The translations under genes were made by a program, and so were the position numbers. From Bacteroides sp. (GTDB lineage Bacteria > Bacteroidota > Bacteroidia > Bacteroidales > Muribaculaceae): a DNA stretch of 64,000 nucleotides. The notes under the pieces were generated by a model. The model did no database searches, had not been told where the DNA came from, and saw only the letters and a program-made list of their open reading frames with translations. Within the stretch, counting starts at the first letter, position 1. Each line of letters starts with the position of its first letter. The stretch covers positions 54,569-118,568 of the forward strand of contig JAAVDF010000025.1 in the NCBI GenBank assembly GCA_014801945.1, read 5' to 3'. Positions 45,991 to 55,346 of the stretch are shown piece by piece.

Positions 45991-47004
45991 TTATTCGCCT
46001 TTGAGACCGATGGCCTGATTACAGGTGATGATGATGGTCTTGTAGATGTCTTCGGGGAAACAGCCGCGTGAAAGGTCATTGACAGGAGCTGCGAGACCCT
46101 GAAGAACGGGACCTACGGCCTCTACGCCACCGAGACGCTGCACGAGCTTGTAGGCGATATTACCGACTTCGAGCGAGGGGAACACAAGCACATTTGCACG
46201 GCCTGCGATCTGGCTGTTGGGAGCCTTGCTACTTCCGACAGCGGGAACGAGAGCTGCGTCGGCCTGAAGTTCACCGTCAAGTTCGAGATTGGGATCGAGC
46301 TCGTGGGCGATACGGGTAGCCTCGATGACTTTGTCAACGCGCTCGTGCTTGGCACTGCCCTTGGTTGAGAAGCTGAGGATTGCGACGCGGGGATCGATAC
46401 CTGCGATGTCACGCGCGGTCTTGCCGGCTGAAACGGCGATCTGTGCGAGCTGGGCTGCATCGGGTTCGGGAATGACAGCACAGTCTGCAAAGATGAGAAG
46501 ACCGTCAGTACCGTAATTGAGACCTTCGGGAAGAACCATCACGAATGCACCGGAAACGACATCGATACCGGGCATTGTCTTGATGATCTGGAAAGCTGCA
46601 CGGAGGACGTTGCCTGTGGTGTTGAGCGCACCTGCAACCTGACCGTCGGCATCACCTGCCTTGACCATCAGACAGCCGAGATAAAGAGGATCGGCAGTAA
46701 CCTTGCGGGCATCCTCCATAGAGATACCTTTCTTCTTGCGAAGCTCGAAGTAGATAGGAGCATACTTGTCGATCACAGCCTCATCGGCAGGATTGATGAT
46801 TGTAGCCTTGTCGATATTAGCCAGATTAAGCTCAGCAGCCTTAGCCTTGATCTCAGCGGGATCACCGATAAGGATGATGTCGGCAATGCCGTCGGCAATA
46901 ATATTGTCAGCAGCTGTGAGTGTACGGGGTTCGTTGCCTTCGGGGAGGACGATGCGCTGGCGGTTTGCGATAGCCTTCGCAGTAAGTTTTTCAAAAAGTC
47001 CCAT
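45991..47004 (-). CDS. pta: Phosphate acetyltransferase
   Basis: 337 residues, the short form without the N-terminal regulatory domain. Makes acetyl phosphate and CoA from acetyl-CoA. Features: RIVLPEGNEPRTLTAADNII, LGCLMVKAGDADGQVAGALN, SFSTKGSAKHERVDKVIEAT, LDGELQADAALVPAVGSSKA, and VLVFPSLEVGNIAYKLVQRL. First gene of pta-ackA. Its likely promoter (47125-47132) has a palindrome over the start region. Confidence 0.95.
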   Translation of the reverse strand: MGLFEKLTAKAIANRQRIVLPEGNEPRTLTAADNIIADGIADIILIGDPAEIKAKAAELNLANIDKATIINPADEAVIDKYAPIYFELRKKKGISMEDARKVTADPLYLGCLMVKAGDADGQVAGALNTTGNVLRAAFQIIKTMPGIDVVSGAFVMVLPEGLNYGTDGLLIFADCAVIPEPDAAQLAQIAVSAGKTARDIAGIDPRVAILSFSTKGSAKHERVDKVIEATRIAHELDPNLELDGELQADAALVPAVGSSKAPNSQIAGRANVLVFPSLEVGNIAYKLVQRLGGVEAVGPVLQGLAAPVNDLSRGCFPEDIYKTIIITCNQAIGLKGE

Positions 47005-47109
47005 AATTATACGGTATATTGATTTAAATTAAAGATTTGACAATTATAATCAGTTTTTGATCTGCACTCGCGCTTGTCTTCCTGATTCATGCAAGGCTTA
47101 ACGGAGGGG

Positions 47110-47126
47110 TGCGTAATAACTACGCA
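47110..47126. promoter_or_regulatory. Operator-like palindrome at the pta promoter
   Basis: TGCGTA-N5-TACGCA, a perfect six-base inverted repeat, touches the -7 box at 47125-47132 and covers the expected start site. A position suited to repression of pta-ackA. Confidence 0.5.
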
Positions 47127-47132
47127 AAGATA
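47125..47132 (-). promoter_or_regulatory. -7 box for pta-ackA
   Basis: CAAAGATA on the plus strand reads TATCTTTG on the minus strand, 121 bases before the pta start codon. Confidence 0.55.
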
Positions 47133-47212
47133 CAATCATTTCCCCTCTTTTCCAAAATAAAATATTCTCAACTTTTTATCGTTAACTCTATATAATTCCA
47201 CTATCCGACTCA

Positions 47213-49195
47213 ATGACACGTCGAAAGCACTTTAAAATCAATATCATCAGTCTCTGCATCATGATCGGCGGAGCAGTTGTCACATCCTGTTCGGGGGCAA
47301 AAATGAGTGTCGCCGACGAGCAACTGGCCCGTGGCGAATATTTCGATGCCCAGAAGACTTACCGCAAGATATATAATAAACTTAACCCGCGTGACCAACG
47401 GCAGCAACGCGCCGAGGTAGCGGCTAAAATGGCTGAATGCTACACACGCCTCGGTCAAGACGCACGTGCCGCAGCCGCCTATCAGAATGCTCTGCGCTAC
47501 GGGTATCCCGATTCAACACTGCTGCTCAGTCTTGCTGACGCACAGCACGGTCAGGGCAACTACACGCAGGCTGTCAACACCTACGAGGAATATCTGGCCA
47601 AATGGCCTGATGATGACCATGCGCGCCGCAAACTTGAAGGAGCACGCAAGAGCGCGGAACTGAAACGCAACAAAACACGTCATGTGGTCAAGAATGCCCG
47701 TCTGTTCAACTCACGCCGTTCGGATTTCGCCCCGATGTTCAACGGTGATGTCCTCTACTTCACCACCACCAATGAAAAAGTCTCCGGAACAAAACGCAGT
47801 GAGATCACAGGCATGAAGCGGAGCGACGTGTGGATGGTGCGCAAGAATGAACGCGGCGAGTGGCAGAGACCGGAGGCAGTCGAAGGCGAACTCAACACCG
47901 AATGGGACGAGGGCATTGTCTCTTTCTCACCCGACGGATCGACCATGTATCTGACGCGTTCTGTCCGCACTCCTGACCGCAATACAGGAGTTGATATATA
48001 CACCTCTACCCGCTCGGATGCAAAATGGAGCGCACCGGTGAAATTTGAAATCACGAATGATACAATATCAAGCTACGGCCATCCGGCCGTCAGCCCGTCA
48101 GGAAACTATCTCTACTTCACGTCCGACATGCCGGGACAGGGTGGAAAAGACATCTGGCGCATCAATCTGCGCGAGAGAGCCGGCAGTCTTGAAAACCTCG
48201 GTGAGGCCATCAACACTCCGGGCGACGAGGTGTTTCCCTACATGCTGACGGACTCCATAATGTATTTTTCTTCCGACGGCCATCCCGGTCTCGGCGGACT
48301 CGACCTCTTCAAGGCTACCCTCACCCCTTCAGGCGGATGGCTCGTGGAAAATCTCGGCAGTCCGATGAACTCCGAGGGTGATGATTTCGGTATAACGTTC
48401 GCTACCCCCGGAAGGGAAGCGGGCTATTTCAGCTCCAACCGTGGTGACGGACGCGGATATGACCATCTCTACTCTTTCGAGCTTCCGGATCTCAAAATAC
48501 TCATCTCCGGCTGGGTGCTGGACAAGGATGAAGAGCCTGTACCAAACGCCGTAATCCGCATCGTGGGTAACGACGGATCGAATCAGAAGGCTGTGGCGCG
48601 CAACGACGGATCATTTTCATTCCCCCTGCAACGAGGGGTAAGCTATGTCATGCTCGCCGGTGCGAAAGGTTACCTCAACGCCAAGCAGGAATTTACATCT
48701 GACGATGCGGAAGAGGATGCGGAGTATGGCATTGACTTCATACTTGCATCGGTCACAAAACCGAATATCGTTGACAACATCTTCTATGACTTCGACAAAG
48801 CTACCCTGCGTCCCGAATCGCGCGAAGCTCTTGACGGAGTGGTGCAGATGCTGCGCGACAATCCTAATATCACCATCGAAATGGCATCGCACACTGACCG
48901 TAAAGGATCGGATGAATATAATATCGCCCTATCTGAACGCCGTGCCAAGAGCGTGGTCGATTACCTGATATCAGCCGGAATCCCGGCTGAGCGTCTCCAA
49001 TATCAGGGCTACGGTGAATCCCGTCCTATGACCATCACCAAACGTCTGGCAAGAGAATTTCCTCAGTTCGAGGAAGGACAGACGCTTGATGAAGCCTTCA
49101 TCGAAAGTCTCTCGCCTGAAGAGCAGGAAGTGGCCGATCAGATCAACCGCCGCACGGAATTTCAGGTGCTGTCCGTAGATTATCAGATGTATTAA
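47213..49195 (+). CDS. PorE-like OmpA-family lipoprotein (TPR, beta-propeller, CRD, OmpA)
   Basis: 660 residues. Lipobox GGAVVTSCSGAKM near residue 26. Then TPR repeats (about 35-150: ARGEYFDAQKTYRKIYNKLN, YTQAVNTYEEYLAKWPDDDH), a PD40-like propeller (about 165-430: SFSPDGSTMYLTRS, VSPSGNYLYFTSDMPGQGGK), a carboxypeptidase-regulatory-like domain (ISGWVLDKDEEPVPNAVIRI) and a C-terminal OmpA domain (517-655: FYDFDKATLRPESREALDGV, MASHTDRKGSDEYN, GYGESRP, NRRTEFQV). This order matches PorE of the Porphyromonas type IX secretion system, which anchors it to peptidoglycan; other family members lack a proven T9SS link. Confidence 0.85.
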   Translation: MTRRKHFKINIISLCIMIGGAVVTSCSGAKMSVADEQLARGEYFDAQKTYRKIYNKLNPRDQRQQRAEVAAKMAECYTRLGQDARAAAAYQNALRYGYPDSTLLLSLADAQHGQGNYTQAVNTYEEYLAKWPDDDHARRKLEGARKSAELKRNKTRHVVKNARLFNSRRSDFAPMFNGDVLYFTTTNEKVSGTKRSEITGMKRSDVWMVRKNERGEWQRPEAVEGELNTEWDEGIVSFSPDGSTMYLTRSVRTPDRNTGVDIYTSTRSDAKWSAPVKFEITNDTISSYGHPAVSPSGNYLYFTSDMPGQGGKDIWRINLRERAGSLENLGEAINTPGDEVFPYMLTDSIMYFSSDGHPGLGGLDLFKATLTPSGGWLVENLGSPMNSEGDDFGITFATPGREAGYFSSNRGDGRGYDHLYSFELPDLKILISGWVLDKDEEPVPNAVIRIVGNDGSNQKAVARNDGSFSFPLQRGVSYVMLAGAKGYLNAKQEFTSDDAEEDAEYGIDFILASVTKPNIVDNIFYDFDKATLRPESREALDGVVQMLRDNPNITIEMASHTDRKGSDEYNIALSERRAKSVVDYLISAGIPAERLQYQGYGESRPMTITKRLAREFPQFEEGQTLDEAFIESLSPEEQEVADQINRRTEFQVLSVDYQMY

Positions 49196-49225
49196 CTTCT
49201 CCCTTTATTTAGCTCCCCTTCATAA

Positions 49226-50176
49226 ATGTATTTCGCAACGAAAATCCAACAATTTTCCCTGATCATGCTCTGTATGGTCGGAATGACAGTATTTCAGTCA
49301 TGCTCAGATGATAAAGACGATACTCCCGAACTGCCCGCGCTTGAAAGCAATATCAACCTTGAGGGCAACGGAGGATCAGAAACCATCAACTTCACGCCAA
49401 AGGGTCTAAAGGACATATCATTTACCAATGATGAATGTGCAGACGCTACCATTTCCTTTTTTACGGCCGATGGAACCGAATTATCTTCGGACAGGAATAT
49501 GTCGGATGTTGCAAAAATCGTTTATGCCGCCCCTCCGTTCACAATGACGGTGAATATAAAAGGTGACAAGCTCACAATCACATCTCTCGACAACGCTTGT
49601 CTGAACGACTTGCATGTCACGATGTCACTCGATTACGGCTACACAATGCAGAGAGCTGAAATCACGGTTACGCATGGATATCCGATGAATATTGCCACCA
49701 TAGAATATGACTGGGATAATGCGGAGGCAGCTACTGAAAAGAAGCTGACCGAAAAAATGACAGCGAACAATTACGGCGACACCCCCACTACGGTCACTGT
49801 CAATCCTCTATACGACACATGGTCAACGGTTAGGATCATCCCAGTACCATATCAGTCATGGATGCAATACGTGACGGGCTTCATCAATGTGCCTTGGTAT
49901 GTCGGAGACAAATGGTCGCTTAATACAGGCGAGACAGTAGGAATCTATCTCAATGAGGCCATTTCTTACCATTCTGCAGCCGATCCTAAGGATGCCAGTG
50001 TGACATTGGATCTCCAACCACATTCGACGCTAAAATTTCAGGTTGAGGTAATCTACCAATATGTGAGCGTTCCTTTCACGACTACTGTGAGCCAGCCAAA
50101 CTCAAAAACCGAATGGCCGATAAACGGTACATGTCTGGTCAGACAGCCTTACAGCTGGAACGTAATTATAGAATAA
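49226..50176 (+). CDS. Lipoprotein of unknown function, likely surface-exposed
   Basis: 316 residues. Signal peptide with lipobox VFQSCSDDKDD. The run of Asp/Lys directly after the lipid Cys resembles the lipoprotein export signal that sends Bacteroidetes lipoproteins to the cell surface. The rest is beta-rich with no recognised domain (SNINLEGNGGSETINFTP; WMQYVTGFINVPWYVGDKWS), perhaps Ig-like folds. Start 49226 is the first ATG; an internal ATG at 49265 would still keep the lipobox. It follows the PorE-like gene by 30 bases and is closed by a terminator. Confidence 0.7.
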   Translation: MYFATKIQQFSLIMLCMVGMTVFQSCSDDKDDTPELPALESNINLEGNGGSETINFTPKGLKDISFTNDECADATISFFTADGTELSSDRNMSDVAKIVYAAPPFTMTVNIKGDKLTITSLDNACLNDLHVTMSLDYGYTMQRAEITVTHGYPMNIATIEYDWDNAEAATEKKLTEKMTANNYGDTPTTVTVNPLYDTWSTVRIIPVPYQSWMQYVTGFINVPWYVGDKWSLNTGETVGIYLNEAISYHSAADPKDASVTLDLQPHSTLKFQVEVIYQYVSVPFTTTVSQPNSKTEWPINGTCLVRQPYSWNVIIE

Positions 50177-50217
50177 TCCGACAGAATTACTTCCCCGACA
50201 ACAGTCAATGCTGGATG

Positions 50218-50252
50218 AAAAGCCGTGAGTAAAACATAATCTCACGGCTTTT
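50218..50252 (+). terminator. Terminator after the lipoprotein gene
   Basis: Inverted repeat AAAAGCCGTGAG (50218-50229) and CTCACGGCTTTT (50241-50252) followed by T residues. Confidence 0.85.
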
Positions 50253-50321
50253 TCATATCCATATAGCGGAAATGAAACAACAATAATCTTTTAACGGTTT
50301 CCTCGTTTGCGAAAATAGTTG

Positions 50322-50329
50322 TAACTTTG
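50322..50329 (+). promoter_or_regulatory. -7 box for typA
   Basis: TAACTTTG matches TAnnTTTG, 21 bases before the typA ATG. Confidence 0.7.
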
Positions 50330-50350
50330 CAGCCGAAAAATTTTTGGACA

Positions 50351-52150
50351 ATGCAGAAGATTAGAAACATTGCCATCATCGCCCACGTCGATCATGGCAA
50401 AACAACCCTCGTGGATAAAATGCTCATGGCCGGTAAGCTTTTCCGTGACAACCAGTCAACCGGCGAACTCATTCTTGACAACAATGACCTTGAGCGTGAA
50501 CGAGGCATAACAATCCTCTCGAAAAACGTATCCATCAACTATAACGGTTACAAAATCAATATCATTGACACTCCGGGACACGCCGACTTCGGTGGCGAGG
50601 TCGAACGAGTGCTCAATATGGCTGACGGCTGTCTGCTACTCGTGGATGCTTTCGAAGGCCCGATGCCCCAGACCCGTTTCGTGCTTCAGAAAGCCATTCA
50701 GATGGGTTTGAAACCTGTAGTTGTGATCAACAAGGTAGATAAACCCAACTGCCGTCCTGACGAGGTTCAGGAAATGGTGTTTGACCTAATGTGTAACCTC
50801 GATGCCACCGAGGATCAGCTCGACTTCCCGACTATCTACGGTTCGGCGAAACAGGGATGGATGAGCACGGACTACACCCAGCCGACCGACAATATCACCG
50901 CCGTGCTTGATGCCATCATCGAGTACATCCCCGAACCTGAAGTTCTCGAAGGCGATGCACAGATGCTCATCACCTCGCTCGATTTCAGCAGCTACGTCGG
51001 ACGTATAGCCATCGGCCGTGTCCATCGTGGTGAACTGCGCGAGGGAATGGAGATCGCGCTCTGCAAGAAAGATGGTTCGGTGGTGCGCCAACGCATCAAG
51101 GAACTCCATACGTTCGAAGGCATGGGGCGCAAAAAGGTGGAATCGGTAAAGAGTGGCGATATCTGCGCGCTTGTCGGAATCGAAGGATTCGAAATCGGCG
51201 ATACCGTGGCCGACATCAATAATCCCGAACCGCTCCCCCGCATAGCCATTGACGAACCTACAATGTCAATGACATTTACCATCAATGACAGCCCCTTCTT
51301 TGGAAAAGACGGTAAATACGTCACATCCCGTCACATTCATGACCGTCTCACAAAGGAACTTGACCGTAATCTCGCTCTCCGTGTGACCAAAGCTGATCAC
51401 GAGGATACTTGGACTGTGTTCGGTCGAGGTGTGCTCCACCTTTCCGTCCTGATCGAGACCATGCGCCGCGAGGGCTTTGAACTTCAGGTGGGTCAGCCTC
51501 AGGTAATCATCAAGGAAATCGACGGTCAGAAGTGTGAACCGGTGGAAATGCTGACAATAAATGTTCCGGAGGAATATTCCTCGAAGATCATTGATATGGT
51601 GACCCGCCGAAAGGGCGAAATGGTGTCGATGATGACACAGAATGACCGTCTGCACATCGAATTCCTGATTCCGTCGCGCGGCATCATCGGTCTGCGCAAT
51701 AACGTGCTCACCGCTTCCGCTGGCGAGGCCATCATGGCTCACCGCTTCCATGAATATCAGCCTTGGAAGGGTGACATCGAACGCCGTACAAACGGCTCAC
51801 TGATCGCAATGGAAAGCGGTACGGCCTACGCCTACGCTATCGACAAGCTTCAGGATCGCGGACGTTTCTTCATCTTCCCGCAGGAAGAAGTCTATGCCGG
51901 ACAGGTTGTCGGTGAGAATGCCAAGGAGAATGACATCGTTGTCAATGTGACAAAATCAAAGAAACTCACCAACATGCGTGCAAGCGGTGCTGACGATAAG
52001 GCCCGTATCATTCCTCCTGTGGTCTTTTCACTCGAAGAAGCTCTTGAATATATCAAGGAGGATGAGTATGTCGAAGTCACTCCTCACCATATCCGTCTGC
52101 GTAAGATCATTCTTGATGAAATCGAGCGCAAACGTGCCAACAAGTCGTAA
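50351..52150 (+). CDS. typA: Ribosome-associated GTPase TypA/BipA
   Basis: 599 residues from ATG at 50351 ([20 protein letters not shown]); the frame is open 8 codons upstream. Translational GTPase of the EF-G group that aids ribosome assembly and stress adaptation. Intact motifs: [15 protein letters not shown] (G1), RERGITI (G2), [16 protein letters not shown] (G3 with the catalytic His), NKVDKPN (G4). Domains III, V and the BipA C-terminal domain follow ([40 protein letters not shown]). It is a good contrast for the altered EF-G paralogue at 55597. Confidence 0.96.
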   Translation: MQKIRNIAIIAHVDHGKTTLVDKMLMAGKLFRDNQSTGELILDNNDLERERGITILSKNVSINYNGYKINIIDTPGHADFGGEVERVLNMADGCLLLVDAFEGPMPQTRFVLQKAIQMGLKPVVVINKVDKPNCRPDEVQEMVFDLMCNLDATEDQLDFPTIYGSAKQGWMSTDYTQPTDNITAVLDAIIEYIPEPEVLEGDAQMLITSLDFSSYVGRIAIGRVHRGELREGMEIALCKKDGSVVRQRIKELHTFEGMGRKKVESVKSGDICALVGIEGFEIGDTVADINNPEPLPRIAIDEPTMSMTFTINDSPFFGKDGKYVTSRHIHDRLTKELDRNLALRVTKADHEDTWTVFGRGVLHLSVLIETMRREGFELQVGQPQVIIKEIDGQKCEPVEMLTINVPEEYSSKIIDMVTRRKGEMVSMMTQNDRLHIEFLIPSRGIIGLRNNVLTASAGEAIMAHRFHEYQPWKGDIERRTNGSLIAMESGTAYAYAIDKLQDRGRFFIFPQEEVYAGQVVGENAKENDIVVNVTKSKKLTNMRASGADDKARIIPPVVFSLEEALEYIKEDEYVEVTPHHIRLRKIILDEIERKRANKS

Positions 52151-52193
52151 GGAAGAACATTGCAATCAGCTTTAGGCATTGCATCATTTATAC

Positions 52194-52237
52194 CAAACCC
52201 TTGCTATGCATTCGATCAGTGCATCTGCAAGGGTTTG
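52194..52237 (-). terminator. Hairpin at the end of typA / gene 52216
   Basis: Inverted repeat CAAACCCTTGC (52194-52204) and GCAAGGGTTTG (52227-52237), with an inner ATGCA/TGCAT pair. It includes the end of the reverse gene and probably stops both convergent transcripts. Confidence 0.6.
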
Positions 52238-52722
52238 TTGCGTTTACGTCCGGCACGCCGGAGTTCCTGCCTGACCAACCGACGCTGAGACCGGTTAAGC
52301 CGCGGACCGTCTTCGGGATTTGAGTCAAGTCCTCCGGATTCAATACCATCGTTCACAGTTGATTGATGTTCAATTTCACTACCGGTCGTAACCCGGCCAA
52401 TTTCCGTTCTCCTTGATCCAGCCGTCTCTTTCACAACGGATTTAGCAAATTTTCTGCGGCGTGCGGCAGCTGACCGCACCATCGCTTTATCAATCTCCGG
52501 TCGTAGCAGTGTGAAAATCAGAATGATTTCTGTCCGACATTCCGTATCCGGTACAATTCCGTCAAGGAGGTATTCACGGATTATACCTACGGTTTCATCA
52601 TACAACTCCTGCCTATTGATCGCACTACAGGAGTTGGCGATTCGTTCAAGCATGTTAGTGTAAAATCTGGCAGAAACCGGAAGCCGACCGGAAGTTACAG
52701 AGGAGGATCTGGACTTTTTCAT
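52216..52722 (-). CDS. Hypothetical protein, basic C terminus
   Basis: 168 residues. A helical core (SARFYTNMLERIANSCSAIN, TECRTEIILIFTLLRPEIDK) is followed by basic stretches (RSAAARRRKFAKSVVKE; RSQRRLVRQELRRAGRKRNK). No signal peptide or membrane segment: probably a cytosolic nucleic-acid-associated protein, but the family is not recognised. Its promoter-like box lies in the palindrome 52731-52769. Coding status is supported by length and separation from other genes. Confidence 0.55.
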   Translation of the reverse strand: MKKSRSSSVTSGRLPVSARFYTNMLERIANSCSAINRQELYDETVGIIREYLLDGIVPDTECRTEIILIFTLLRPEIDKAMVRSAAARRRKFAKSVVKETAGSRRTEIGRVTTGSEIEHQSTVNDGIESGGLDSNPEDGPRLNRSQRRLVRQELRRAGRKRNKPLQMH

Positions 52723-52730
52723 ACTGAAAA

Positions 52731-52769
52731 GAGGTTTTAACTTTGTTTTTGCTGCAAAGTTAAAACCTC
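52731..52769. promoter_or_regulatory. Mirror-image promoter palindrome
   Basis: Perfect 15-base inverted repeat (52731-52745 and 52755-52769), nine-base loop. Each arm carries TAACTTTG in outward orientation (plus 52738-52745; minus 52755-52762), so each strand has a -7 box. The minus one fits gene 52216; the plus one would read into the nuclease gene in antisense. It may also end the nuclease transcript as a hairpin with a short T-run. Confidence 0.5.
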
Positions 52770-52824
52770 AATTTCCTGAAAAGGATGCGATAATGAAAAC
52801 CGCACTTGAAAATTTTCGTGGAAT

Positions 52825-53772
52825 CTATCTCCTGACTCTTGCCTTACGCTTGGAGTATGTGCTCCAGAAATGGAAATCACACTGCGATTCAATCTCATCC
52901 TCAATCTCATCCGGAAGAGAAGAGAAGAAGTCATGTCCTGTCAGGGTCTCAACAGAATCAATGCTCACGGCACAAGCTTGCATACCGCCCTCCACCTTCT
53001 CGTTGGGCATTATAAAGCCTATGCCACGCGCAGGGTTTGCGTATGGCGAGATGATAACCTTGAAGAATTTACGCGGGACATAGACACGCGAGTCACCTAT
53101 GTATTCTATAGGATTCCCATCAATGACCGGACCGCAGACAATATACACTGCACTATCGATCGCCGCCCACTGACGGCATTTTTCCTCAAGGTTCTTCCAT
53201 GTTCCGGCATTGAGGGCTTTGGCCTGCGGAACTATGTTGGTCATATAGAAAGTCTGCTCCATCGCTTCCTTGTTCCACCGCATGTCACCGGCAGGAGCCA
53301 TGTGACCGCGATCATAGCCCGAATAACTGTAATCCCATGTCTCCGCACTCCCTTCGACCTCCGGATCAGCAAAAAACTTGTTTGTGCGCGTGATCTCTCC
53401 GCGTGTCTCAGCTCCGGTCAGTTCCCACGACACCCAGTTGGGTATGTGATACTGCGGATTGAACGAAAGATCCATCCCTTTATAACTCTTGGTGATCTCC
53501 TTCAGATCGGGGTTGGTCTTTACGGCCATCAAATCATTGTAGGATTCATGATGTGACGATGTCTTATGCTTTGTTACTGCCGGACGCGTATTTTCGGGAG
53601 CTTCCGTCTTGACCGGAACATGGCCTTCAAGATGCGAAAAAAGGTAGCCGCAACCGCCCAAAAGAGCAATGACGACAAGCAGACGCAAAAGATTGACAAA
53701 GCGTTTTGACGCGGGGGATGGATTACGGCGATTACGTTGTGGATTCCGTCCGTTATTTCTTGTATTTGACAT
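52825..53772 (-). CDS. DNA/RNA non-specific endonuclease (NUC1 family), membrane-anchored or exported
   Basis: 315 residues. A basic N terminus (TRNNGRNPQRNRRNPS) precedes a hydrophobic helix (LLRLLVVIALLGGCGYLFSH, about residues 28-47), so the nuclease domain faces the periplasm. Catalytic signature SGYDRGHMAPAGDMRWN (DRGH) and downstream NIVPQAKALNAGTWKNLEEK with the metal Asn, plus VYVPRKFFKVIISPYANPAR. Expected to degrade DNA and RNA outside the cytosol, for nutrient salvage or as an effector. No immunity gene is evident nearby. Confidence 0.9.
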   Translation of the reverse strand: MSNTRNNGRNPQRNRRNPSPASKRFVNLLRLLVVIALLGGCGYLFSHLEGHVPVKTEAPENTRPAVTKHKTSSHHESYNDLMAVKTNPDLKEITKSYKGMDLSFNPQYHIPNWVSWELTGAETRGEITRTNKFFADPEVEGSAETWDYSYSGYDRGHMAPAGDMRWNKEAMEQTFYMTNIVPQAKALNAGTWKNLEEKCRQWAAIDSAVYIVCGPVIDGNPIEYIGDSRVYVPRKFFKVIISPYANPARGIGFIMPNEKVEGGMQACAVSIDSVETLTGHDFFSSLPDEIEDEIESQCDFHFWSTYSKRKARVRR

Positions 53773-53787
53773 TGCAAAAATAATCTT

Positions 53788-54921
53788 TTAAAATTCCAGA
53801 CTGTTTATTACACACCCGATCTCGGCGGCATCAGCCACAGAGATCCCATGCCCGATCGGAAGACTGACTATCTCGCCGGCAAGTCTGTCGGTAACAGGAA
53901 GCGGACCATGAGGCATGGAGGAGTAACATGGCTGTCTGTGCGGCGGGACTGCATAGTGGATGTCAGTACCTATCCCCTGCTCCGCCAGACGTGACATGAA
54001 GCTCTCACGTTTGGTTGCAGGTACTCTTATCACATATTGATGCCACACATGGTCATTGACCTCACGGCTCATCACCGGAAGAATGATATCCTGCCTGTCA
54101 ATGGCACGTCCATAGGCCAGCGCACGCGCGAACCTATCAGCATTTTCATCGGCGATATGTGGAAGTTTCACCCGTAACATGGCCGCCTGAATAGGATCGA
54201 GACGGCAGTTCAAACCACAATATATATTATGGTAGCGGCGGTCTGCTCCATAATTGGCAAGCGCACGCACCGTCCGTGCAAGCTCTTCGTCGTGAGTAAG
54301 CACCGCACCGGCATCGCCGAGAGCACCGATATTTTTTGTCGGATAAAAGCTTATGGCTGCGGCATCGCCGAGAGCACCGGCATGATGTGACCCATGCAGC
54401 CCATCGGCAAGAGTCCTTGCGCCCAAAGCCTGTGCACAATCCTCAATGATTTTCAATCCGTGGCGGCGAGCTGTCTCGACAAGACGTTCGTCCCATGCGA
54501 CACGCCCGTAGAGATGGACAGTCATTATAGCACGTGTGCGGTCAGTGACGACCGATTCGAGCAGCGAAGTGTCGAGATTCATCGTGCGCTCGTCAATATC
54601 GACGGGGACAGGAGTCAGGCCATTATCGGTAATGGCAAGAACAGATGCTATATAAGTGTTAGCGGGATAGATCACCTCGTCGCCATCCTTCATCACGCCC
54701 ATTTCCTTATAAGCCCTTAGGATCAGACGCAAGGCATCGAGTCCGTTGCTCACACCGATAGCATACGTCGTTCCGGTCATGGCACACAGATCTGCCTCAA
54801 GGGCTTCAACCTCCGGGCCTCCGATGTAACGGCCACTACGGATGACGCGCTCGGCAGCGGCGGCAAGGTCATCGAGATACGGCTCGTTGACCGTCGCAAG
54901 ATCAAGAAACGGATATCTCAT
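53788..54921 (-). CDS. DegT/DnrJ/EryC1/StrS sugar aminotransferase
   Basis: 377 residues. PLP enzyme that converts a keto-sugar nucleotide to an amino sugar. The PLP Lys is at residue 196 in [19 protein letters not shown], with the cofactor Asp at 161 in [11 protein letters not shown] and the substrate loop around [17 protein letters not shown]. The profile is closest to FdtB/QdtB-type dTDP-3-amino-3,6-dideoxyhexose transaminases. It overlaps the stop of the fdtA-like gene by four bases, so the pair is coupled. Confidence 0.88.
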   Translation of the reverse strand: MRYPFLDLATVNEPYLDDLAAAAERVIRSGRYIGGPEVEALEADLCAMTGTTYAIGVSNGLDALRLILRAYKEMGVMKDGDEVIYPANTYIASVLAITDNGLTPVPVDIDERTMNLDTSLLESVVTDRTRAIMTVHLYGRVAWDERLVETARRHGLKIIEDCAQALGARTLADGLHGSHHAGALGDAAAISFYPTKNIGALGDAGAVLTHDEELARTVRALANYGADRRYHNIYCGLNCRLDPIQAAMLRVKLPHIADENADRFARALAYGRAIDRQDIILPVMSREVNDHVWHQYVIRVPATKRESFMSRLAEQGIGTDIHYAVPPHRQPCYSSMPHGPLPVTDRLAGEIVSLPIGHGISVADAAEIGCVINSLEF

Positions 54922-55346
54922 AGACGGCGGTCACTTTCAATGGCAAGACGTTTGAACTCCTCGTAATCGCGCACATATTCATCCGGATCGTAAAGTATTG
55001 AAGTCATTACGAGACACACGCTACCGGAGGCAAAATTATCGAGCGTACGCCAGTAACCCGGCGGAATATACAATCCCTCGAAAGGCCTGTTGAGCGTATA
55101 GGTCATCCATGTGAATCCGTCGTAAAGGTTAACGTTGAAACAGCCGTTGACCGCTACGAGAAGTGATTCGGCCTCACGATGCGAATGTCCTCCACGGCCC
55201 TCTCCGGCCGGAACATCATAAGTCCAGTAGCAGCGGGCGATCTCAAAGGGTATCTGATCATTGTCCTGAACGAAAGTCAGACTGCCGCGTGGATCGTAGA
55301 TCCTCGGCAGCGATATCAGGCAAGGTTTATTTTTATCAATATTCAT
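54918..55346 (-). CDS. FdtA/QdtA-type sugar 3,4-ketoisomerase
   Basis: 142 residues from ATG at 55346 ([20 protein letters not shown]); 34 more upstream codons are open but without similarity. Cupin fold: [40 protein letters not shown] and [20 protein letters not shown] match the WxcM/FdtA family, which isomerises dTDP-4-keto-6-deoxyglucose to the 3-keto form for the aminotransferase next to it. No rml genes or glycosyltransferases are in this window, so the dTDP-sugar comes from elsewhere. Confidence 0.87.
   Translation of the reverse strand: MNIDKNKPCLISLPRIYDPRGSLTFVQDNDQIPFEIARCYWTYDVPAGEGRGGHSHREAESLLVAVNGCFNVNLYDGFTWMTYTLNRPFEGLYIPPGYWRTLDNFASGSVCLVMTSILYDPDEYVRDYEEFKRLAIESDRRL

Noticed and set aside
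52870-53556. 228-codon plus-strand open frame
   Set aside because: Fully antisense to the NUC1 nuclease, whose DRGH motif and length are convincing; the product shows no domain.
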